A DNA stretch of 64,000 bases from Dioscorea cayenensis subsp. rotundata (Eukaryota > Streptophyta > Magnoliopsida > Dioscoreales > Dioscoreaceae): positions 22,437,916-22,501,915 of the forward strand of contig NC_052489.1 in NCBI RefSeq assembly GCF_009730915.1. The letters are read 5' to 3'. Shown one piece after another: positions 55,882 to 64,000 of this stretch. The notes below the pieces were generated by a model. The model was not told where the DNA came from. It ran no database searches and saw nothing but the letters and a program-made list of their open reading frames with translations. The position numbers were made by a program, and so were the translations under genes. Position 1 is the stretch's first letter; each line of letters starts with the position of its first letter.

Positions 55882-58800
55882 ACATACATGGGCAGAAGCC
55901 ACGAGAGAATTCCATTATAATCAGGAAGATGAAGATTACGAACTTAACCAAACAGCTTAATGATTTACTAATAACCCTACTACTAATTGAAGATGAATTA
56001 GCCGAGAGTTTCCAAGTGTCAAAAAGATACAAAGCTCTCTCTAATTTTTTTTTTATTCCACCGCATGACCAAGTCTCAAAAAAACAAAACAATGTCACCA
56101 CTCTTTCCCATCTCCATTTGCCCTACATTCTAAAGCTCTTATGCCATTACATGATATTCACAAAATGATCATAAAAGAAACCAGTTACAAAGCATGTCAT
56201 GAAGAATACAAAAGAAAACCTAGGACAATGGTGGAATACATGTACAAAACGAATATAGATCTTAGGCCATTGGCTCAAACTAATGTTAAAATGAACATGA
56301 AGAAATTGTCTAAGTCACTATTCATACAACTCTGTTTTTAAACTGTTTTTTAAGTTCATTAATTGATTTTTTTACTAATTAGTTTTTAATTATATATGGA
56401 ACATAATTAGTGGTTTGAAAGGAGAGAACAATTAACAATTAGTTGAAATTTAACTTAACTAATACTTATTAAATTAAATATATTGTAGTGAAATAAAATT
56501 TTTTAATTAATAATTAATTTCTATGTATTAAACATAAATATTTATTATTACTATATAAATACATATAATAATTGATAATTAATTTTGTAAAAATAAATTA
56601 TATTCATAATTACTATATTGATGGTGTTTAGTTGAGAATAAAAAAATATGTTGTGATTTAATCTACTCTATTTTATTTGTGAGCCAAACACAAATTCTAT
56701 GTCAATTAATTCAAAATTTTCCACTAGAGCGAATTCCATATATTTATCAAGGCATTAATTACAAGTCATAAATATTTTAAAGTAACTAAGAGAAAATTAT
56801 TTGTATAACCCAATAAACAAAAATGAATCATTAATATTAACAAACAATCATGGTTTTCACAAGGGTACAAGATTAATCTCCTTCATGCAATCCAAAACCC
56901 AATAAAATTAGTACTTGTAGAAATAATATATAGACTTTTAAAATATAAATTTATTTTATAAATGATTGAAACATTTAGAAAATTAAAACAAAATCTACGA
57001 TCATGCAAGGAGTTTTAGAATTTTAATTTACAAAATAAATTCCTAAAAAGTCAATACAAATTATAACATTTTTTTTCAACTTTTCATTAATTAATATTTA
57101 TAATCTAAAATAATTTCATTATACAGCGAAGTAGCATTAGCTTATGATAGATTACAACCCTTATTCTACAAAATCTTTCCAAACACACTTTCAATTTATA
57201 TACATATGGCCTTTGACTCTGCAGTTATGGTATTAAATGATTATGGAACTCAATTGTTCAATCTTTGACATAATTAATAATTAAAATTTTCAAATAATTT
57301 ATTTTTAGGATTTTGTTCGAAAAATAAAAATTATTACTGAACATATGCTTTATTGAAATTTTTCTTGCCATAGACCATTGCATGCAAAATTCTATAACGT
57401 AATTTATACTTTTAAATCTATACCTTTAAGATTTTAAAATTTCACACATACCTCACGTTTTATTTTTACATTAATTATTTTTATTACTAGAGTTGGACAA
57501 TGGCTCTATACATAGGATAACGTTGGAACTTTGAAGGAGCTAACTCACCTACTCTATATAGACTATTCCTTTCTTTTAGTCCTTCCATATGGTTAGCTTT
57601 ATATTATCATTTTTAATTTTTTTTAATATCATTTGCTATATATGATCATTTTTGAAAGATAAATTTTAGTGAATATAATTTATTGTTAAGGTTTTTATCT
57701 AAATCCCATTCAACATGAGTCAAAAAGCTCAATTAGGTGTGGCTTATTTGATTTTTCAAATTATAAGAAACTCTTTGAGATTAGTGTTGGGAGTGCAAAG
57801 ATGAAGCTTTATAGTATAGAATTGTTCAGAAAATTTAGATGATTATAAGGAGCAATATAGAGTTAAGTCATGAACCATACTAAATTAAGATAAATCTGAC
57901 TTATAATTTATTTAGAACCTTTATAAAAACATATTATTAGAATTATATGACGATAATATAATTTAGCAAAATAAACTGCTACACTGTTGTTAATTTTTAA
58001 TGTAGCAAAACTTTTCATGTTACTACTCATAATTTTTTTAAATTTAAAATTTTTCATATAAATTCATGTGTTATTGTTTTATTTTTTTTTTTGTTTTTAC
58101 TATTATGGTTCCTTATTTCTTTCATTTACTTACCTTTGTATTAAAAAAATCAATTTACTAAATATGATATAATTATACATAAAAAGAAAAGAAGTGGCTT
58201 TTAAATCACATGCATAATTCAAATAATTAATTTCTAAGCTTGAGAATAATCTTTCAACAAAACTTAACTTTTTGTCTAATTTTTTTCTTAAGGGTAACGT
58301 CAGTAATAGCTATATTTTTAGATTTTTGGAGTGATTCCAATGATTTATAAATAATTTATTCAATGTTTATTTAACGTAACATCAACTTTAACATACTAAA
58401 CACTAATCTAAATCTAATAAAAAAAATTCAATACATATTAAACATAAGAGAGCGCATTAAGTATTTGGATAATCCAATGCATATATGCAATTAATCAAAT
58501 TGGTTATAGTTACGCAGGGCTGAAAACATCATATTTTGATGGCAAGGGAACATATCCTCTTACAAAAGGCGTTACATTTTTTATTAATAAAAACCAAAGG
58601 AAATTTCAAAAAAGGTTTGAATAATTTTTCAAATTAAATGAGGTGGAACTTTGGCCACTTGTCCTAAAATTGGAGGCTTGAGTGCGAATTAATATCTTTC
58701 CCTTTCATAATTTATGATGAAGATATAAACTTCCAAAACCATACCTAATATCTTCTGGTGCAAAGTCAAAACCTGATAAATAAAATTTGCAATTTAAATA

Positions 58801-59263
58801 AACCATAAAATAAAAAATATAAATAATTTTTAAATTTTTTTTATTATATAATGTTTTCATATGAAAAATACATAAGCTATTTATATTAAATTGGAAAAAA
58901 ATAAAGTACAAAAGGACTGGAAACACAACAGTGTACAAACCAAGAAGAAGAACAAAGTGACAAGTAACCGGAGATCCACGGAACATGGAGAATAAAACAA
59001 AACAAAAAAAAAATAAAAAAAAATAAAACATGCCAAACACGGTTTAGCACAGTGGAAATGCATGTAGGTGTGAGTGTTGAGGTGAAAGAGATGCGATCCT
59101 CCGCCATCAATACTATAGTAGGATTGTGTAATAGTGTGAATACTATATAGTACTATTCATTGGATTTCTTATGGAGTAGTCATATTTTACACCCATTCAG
59201 GATTGCATGGGAGGAGAAATTTACCATTATGAAATTTTGGTTTATGTTATGTTATTTTATGTG
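55882..59263. other. AT-rich intergenic region, no gene seen
   Basis: Only short or low-complexity open frames (for example 58705-59040 minus, Phe-rich). No repeats with clear ends were found. Confidence 0.5.
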
Positions 59264-59271
59264 CATGTGGT

Positions 59272-59506
59272 TAGGGGTGTATTTGAGCCGAGCCGTTTGT
59301 GAGTAGCTCGGTGTTCTACCGATACAGGGCTGCGCTCGTGTTTAAATTTCATATCAGAAAGCAGAGCAAGTCGAACATCATTTTCAGTTCGATTAATAAA
59401 CGAGCCATGAAGCGACCAAAAGCTTTCGACTCGCTTTTGGCTAGCTGAACAGACTCGTGACTGAGCTCATGAACAAGCTCGTTTATAAAAGCTCGATTGT
59501 GAGCTC

Positions 59507-59555
<49 letters not shown>

Positions 59556-60177
59556 CATTATATATATGTATATGTATAAGTATATTAAGGTGTATATGTG
59601 ACTATGTCATTGTTGTCAATTTGAGTTACACATATATGGCTACATAAACTACTATTCAAGGCTAAGTCTCATTAAAAAGTCTCGAGTCAACTAGTTCATT
59701 AAGTTAAATGAGCTCATAAGATAAACGAGCCAAGCTTGAACACCACCAAACTCGACTCATTAAATCTTGTGAAGAACTCGTTTATTGTATAATTAAAAAG
59801 CTCGTTTATAGTATTATTTACAATTTTATTTTTTTAACAATCATTAATATAATCAAACTCAAATCGAATTGAGTCACACTTGATAATGATTCATTAAATA
59901 AGTTTACTAAATAAAAAAATAAAAATATATATAGTCAAGCCTTAATCAAGTTAGCTAGCTAAGTCTAAGCTCGAATTTTTCTTAACAGTTGAGCTCGAGC
60001 ATGAAGCTCGAAAGAAGCTCGATTAGAGCTCGAGCTCGGTTAAAATAATGAGCCAAGCTCGAACATAAAAAAATGAAGCTCGAAGAAAGCTCGGCTCGAG
60101 TTCAGCTCGATTAAATAGAACGAGCCAAGCTTGAACAAGGCAAAAGCTCAGCTCGGCTCGACTGCGTTCTGACTCTA
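59272..60177. mobile_element. hAT-type non-autonomous element, 906 bp, with GAGC/GCTC-rich ends
   Basis: Perfect 8-bp target duplications CATGTGGT lie at 59264-59271 and 60178-60185. The left end begins TAGGGGTG and the complement of the right end begins TAGAGTCAG, fitting hAT ends. Both flanks of the element are packed with GAGCCGAGC / GCTCGGCTC and AGCTCGA motifs in opposite orientations. The middle holds a TA run (about 59511-59552). No transposase. Confidence 0.8.
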
Positions 60178-60185
60178 CATGTGGT

Positions 60186-61423
60186 GGACCATTATTGCTC
60201 TGATTGTTAGCTGGCTCCACATAGTATATTTCTAAAGGGTCGTTAAGCCACCATAACTAGTGCATTACCGTATTCACTTGTCTCTTTGACACCCTCTTAT
60301 GTGGCGGCACTTATTGCCTTTGTAAAACTAAAACATCACTAATCTCCCCTCATTTTATAGAATTTCTCTGCCGTCAATGTAATTCCCATGAATCTAATGA
60401 ATTTTCTACAAAGTTGAGGATTTATTTAATTATTTGGGATAGTTTCCTTAAATTGGATCTTTAATTTTAACATTTAGAAATATATTTACACAATCAATAA
60501 ACATATGATCAATACTATAAATTAAAAAAAAAGTGCGCAATGCAATTAAATATGATTATTTCTTTTCATACATTACTGGTTTTCAAATTGGCCGTATTAA
60601 TAAAATTATTCAGATATTTTATGAAATTTGAGGAAAAAATCGTCATCCATGAAAAATTGAAGAAAGATCGAGTGCTTGGGTGAGTTGCATGGGAGTGGAA
60701 TTGTCTAGGATTTGCTACAAAAAGACAATGACAGCAGGCCAAAACAGGTACAAAAAGTATCAATGCATTTCACCTGCAATGGATCTTATTAGGCCCCTAC
60801 TTATTAATATTTCTTGGCATCCAATGCGTGCATCCTCATGTGTTTGGCCAATGAAATTACTGGTCTCAAATTCACTTAAAAAATGACTTGACAGGATAAC
60901 CGTTGCCAACTTTAATCAACAGTTGGACTAGTTTGGATACCTCCAATTGGATTCATTCTAGTATGACTGTGACGTCACATGCTCGATTTGTATCACGTCT
61001 ATATATTATATGATCCAACAAAGAAAAACTATTTTTTTATATATAAAAATAAATAAATTACATCAATGATTAGCTGCATTAATTAAAATCCCAAGAGTAG
61101 AAAAAAAGATAATGCAAGTTCAAAACTCATATAGATATATTAATGGCATGGGAGTTTAGACAATTAACATCATACATGCCTCTTGATTAACCAAGCATTT
61201 GTTCTTTTCTTAAAAATAAAATAAAATAATAAAGCACAACTTTATCAAACTAATAAAGTATTTTATCTGTTATGGGTTATCATCCATACATGATAGTATA
61301 TATATTTGCCTTTGAGCTCAAAGAATTTTTTTTACTTGAGATGAGGTTGACTTAATCAATGTTACGTAGTACAAAATAAAAAAAAATATATTTTTTAAAT
61401 ATATTTTTTTTATAATAATAAAT
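60186..61423. other. AT-rich intergenic sequence, no gene seen
   Basis: No family motifs on either strand and no clear element ends. Confidence 0.5.
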
Positions 61424-61433
61424 AGTTATGAAT

Positions 61434-61871
61434 AGGGATGGCAATAGGTGGGGTGGGGGTGGGAGCGGGGCACGCCTCTACCATCCCTGCCCAGGATGAC
61501 AATGGAGCGAGGTGGGGCACGCCTTTACCATCCCCACCCCGCCCAGACCCCCTTTTTTTTTTTTTCATAAATCGCCCACTCTGTCCCGTCCTACCCCGCT
61601 CATAGTTACAAATAAATAACTAAAATTGCTTAAAATATTTTTAAAATAGATTTTTTTATAAAACATATATTTATAAAAACAAGTTCATAAGAAATTTATT
61701 GAATTTTTTTAAAAAAAAATTCATTTACCTCTACACTATATAATTTTTATAACAAGTTAAATTAATAGCAGGGCGGGGCGGGGTATGGAAAAACTAAACC
61801 CACCCCGCCCCGCCCAAAGCCAGGGAGGATCGGGTCAAAAAACACAGGTCGATTCAGTTTTTGACATCCCT
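61434..61871. mobile_element. GC-rich-ended Mutator-type MITE, family A copy 2, 438 bp
   Basis: Perfect 10-bp target duplications AGTTATGAAT flank it at 61424-61433 and 61872-61881. The ends are inverted: AGGGATGGCAA at the left, AGGGATGTCAA on the complement of the right. Both ends carry GGGGTGGGGGTGGG / GGGCGGGGCGGGG runs around an AT-rich centre, as in the copy at 44560-45280. Confidence 0.8.
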
Positions 61872-62017
61872 AGTTATGAATATTAATATTTTTTTAAAAT
61901 AAATTATTATTTAAAAAAATAAATAGTATTTAGTCAGCAACATCTTAATGTATTTGAAACTGGTTTTCTTTAAGTAAAATATTCATGAGGTGAAATTTTA
62001 TCTCGTATATAGTAAAA

Positions 62018-62072
<55 letters not shown>
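62018..62072. repeat. (AC)n(TA)n compound microsatellite
   Basis: An AC run of about 13 units passes directly into a TA run, abutting the MITE to the right. Confidence 0.9.
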
Positions 62073-62073
<1 letters not shown>

Positions 62074-62075
<2 letters not shown>

Positions 62076-62375
62076 TAATACCTAAATTGGTCCCTCTACT
62101 TTTCTCTCTCTTTCCTTTTGGCCCTTCTACTCAAAAATGCTCCCAAGTAGTCCCTCTACTTTTGAAAATAGTTCTATTTAGTCCCTTCTACTCTAAAATA
62201 GGCTAATTATTTGATAGTATTTTCAAGGGTAGAGGGACTAGATGGGAAGAGATTAAGGGTAGAGAGACTAAATTGGGTCATTTTCAAGAGTTGAGGGATT
62301 AGTGCGACGCATTTTTGAGTAGAGGGACCAAAAGGGAAGAGAGAGAAAAGTAGAGAGACCAATTAGGGTATTATA
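62074..62375. mobile_element. Foldback MITE, ~302 bp, inserted in a TA repeat
   Basis: The ends are inverted over about 70 bp: TATAATACCTAAATTGGTCC then CTCTACTTTTCTCTCTCTT at the left, and on the complement of the right TATAATACCCTAATTGGTCT then CTCTACTTTTCTCTCTCTT. TCCCTCTACT-type motifs (AGTAGAGGGA inverted) recur inside. TA repeats lie on both sides, so the target duplication cannot be resolved. Confidence 0.75.
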
Positions 62376-62585
62376 CCTATATATATATATATATATATAT
62401 ATATTGAGATATTAACTCTATGTCTGTGTATGTTTTTAACATAATTTATTCATTTTGCCAAGACAAAAAAAAAATTTATATTTATCCCTGTGATTTGATT
62501 ATGAAAAAGGAACTTATACCAACCAAATATACTACATATGTTGGCATGCACCATGAAATCGACCCTGTTTCACCAATATCTTTTC

Positions 62586-62618
<33 letters not shown>

Positions 62619-63055
62619 TAAAAAAAAACGAAGATAAAAGTATGGAGGAGACAAGACTAGTGTCCAACCAGTACCCAGATCACATGATACTGAACTTGTG
62701 TGGTGTCAAGTGTGAAGTAGTTAACTTCCCTTTAGTCTAGGGAACACAAATAGCACAAGGAGGGTCTTCTAAAGGCCAAGCAAACCATCAACAAATACAG
62801 CTTCAATTCGGGTACGTGTTAATGAAAAGGTAATCCCACCCACCATGCTCAAAATCAATATCAAATCCTCATCAGCCAAACACTCGTCCCAGCTTCAACC
62901 ACCATTCTTGCTGGCTGCTGCCCCTTTAATAAGGAGAGAACCCTCTTAACAAAGTCACTTGCCATGCATGCAAAGACTACTGCTACTCTTTCCAGCCTTC
63001 CTTCCTTCCTTCCTTCCTATACTTGTAAGACTATCATCTCTTCTTCTTCTCCATC
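62376..63055 (+). promoter_or_regulatory. Upstream region of the BIG GRAIN-like gene
   Basis: It contains an AAT triplet run (62586-62617), a CTTC run in the leader (about 62997-63018) and a weak TATA-like CTTTAATAAGG (62924-62934) about 120 bp before the ATG. The stretch from about 62640 is more GC-balanced than the repeats to the left. Confidence 0.4.
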
Positions 63056-63994
63056 ATGTCCACCATTAAGTTATCAAACACTAACAACTTTAGAAAGCCA
63101 TCATCATGCTTCAAACAGTCCGACGAGCTCGATGTCTTTGATGCGGCACGATACTTCTCCGGCAGCATAGATTGTGTTAGCAATGCACTGAGAGAAGACA
63201 AGCTTATGAGAAAGCCAGCAAAGAAGAGCTTAGAGCGTGCTACCACTAGTACTCCTGCAGCAGTTAACACTGCACAAGCATCTAAGAAAGAGATCACCAA
63301 GGATGAGCCTTATAAGCAACCAAGCTCTCCTTGTGGCTCACTGGCTGACTTCCTTAGCTTGCTCTTCCAATCATCTCTTAAGAAGAAGTTGAGGTATTTA
63401 GAGGATGGTGAGAAGATCCTCGAGTTGAGGGACAAGAGCAACGTTAACTCCAAAGCCAAGGTGACAAGCCATGAAGCATGGCAAGATAACAAAGTGGCCA
63501 TGATCAATGATGATCATACATGGATGGCTGAGAAAGCTAGATTCAGGGAGAGGTTTTTCAAAAATTACAAGTTTGCAAGCAATGGTACGTACTCTTTGGA
63601 AGATCAGGGTAAGAAGATTAATGGTGATGAGTTTTGTGGGGAGTGCATGGTTCCTAATAATACTGAATTAGGTGCGGTGGAGAACAAGTGGGTGTTAAAA
63701 GGTAACAGTGCTTGGAAAGACAAGGTATGGGCAAATGAAATGAAAGCAAAGGAGAGGAGAGGATTCAAAAGGGTGGTGTTAGAGGAGGAGGATGGAGGGG
63801 AGAGTGATTCAAGCTCTGATCTTTTTGAGATAAAGAGCTTTTGTTCTGGTACTCTCTCAAGTGATCTTCCTGTTTATGGCACCACAGACATGGAGTTTGT
63901 GAAGAGGGAGGCCATTGCCATTGCCATCTCCATTGGTTCCTCTGCAAGGTCAGCTAGAAATGGGAAAGATCCTAATACTTATAACAATAATTGA
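63056..63994 (+). CDS. BIG GRAIN 1-like protein (type E)
   Basis: This complete single-exon gene encodes 312 residues. BIG GRAIN 1-type proteins are plant-specific, membrane-associated, partly disordered proteins tied to auxin response and organ size. The N-terminus has SDELDVFDAARYFSG (22-36), close to the conserved start of BG1-like E proteins. SLADFLSLLFQSSLKKKLRY lies in the middle (95-114). The C-terminus carries an acidic stretch leading into the signature SDSSSDLFEIKS (250-261) and SSDLPVYGTTDME (268-280), then a hydrophobic AIAIAISIGSS. Phytochrome kinase substrate proteins share the SDASSDLFEI-like motif and are the main alternative; the LPVYGTT block favours BG1-like. No signal peptide. 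The frame is intact and the stop is 6 bp before the window edge. Confidence 0.72.
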   Translation: MSTIKLSNTNNFRKPSSCFKQSDELDVFDAARYFSGSIDCVSNALREDKLMRKPAKKSLERATTSTPAAVNTAQASKKEITKDEPYKQPSSPCGSLADFLSLLFQSSLKKKLRYLEDGEKILELRDKSNVNSKAKVTSHEAWQDNKVAMINDDHTWMAEKARFRERFFKNYKFASNGTYSLEDQGKKINGDEFCGECMVPNNTELGAVENKWVLKGNSAWKDKVWANEMKAKERRGFKRVVLEEEDGGESDSSSDLFEIKSFCSGTLSSDLPVYGTTDMEFVKREAIAIAISIGSSARSARNGKDPNTYNNN

Positions 63995-64000
63995 TCAGGT

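Overview
The window looks like nuclear DNA of a flowering plant. It has spliced genes with GT-AG introns, plant-specific families (REVEILLE MYB, PRAF/RCC1-FYVE-BRX, PPR, BIG GRAIN-like), an AT-rich background, and dense LTR retrotransposons, MITEs and DNA transposons. I cannot place it to species. The AT-rich genes make a grass unlikely.

Layout. (1) 1-901: the 5' exons of a quinolinate phosphoribosyltransferase gene (minus strand, continuing off the left edge). One exon encodes a likely plastid transit peptide. (2) 902-10760: transposon debris. It holds two Mutator-type elements with 9-bp target duplications (one with a telomere-like palindrome), a 5'-truncated LINE with a 15-bp duplication, a decayed PIF/Harbinger element with both its Myb-like and transposase genes, microsatellites, and an orphan coding fragment. 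(3) 10780-23340: the main genic island. It holds an intronless P-class PPR gene (+), a five-exon REVEILLE1/7-type clock MYB gene (+) and, tail to tail with it, a nine-exon PRAF-type RCC1/FYVE/BRX gene (-). (4) 23340-62640: almost entirely intergenic repeats. The centrepiece (about 29148-36480) is a nest: a long-inverted-repeat element holding a probable 1.6-kb solo LTR, which holds a complete 5045-bp CACTA transposon (TSD AAA). That CACTA carries fragments of three unrelated host genes (a DUF3537 membrane protein, an LRR receptor-like kinase and a cationic amino acid transporter), all in the same orientation. Two full-length but broken Copia elements follow (37893-44325 and 49893-55828; the second has a solo LTR nested in it), then GC-rich Mutator-type MITEs and a hAT-type element. 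(5) 62640-63994: a complete intronless BIG GRAIN 1-like gene (+).

Five host genes are supported: QPT (partial), PPR, RVE-like, PRAF-like and BG1-like. They are functionally unrelated (NAD synthesis, organelle RNA processing, circadian transcription, phosphoinositide/RCC1 signalling, and growth/auxin-related), as expected in a plant genome. No prokaryote-style operon, CRISPR array, rRNA or tRNA gene was seen.
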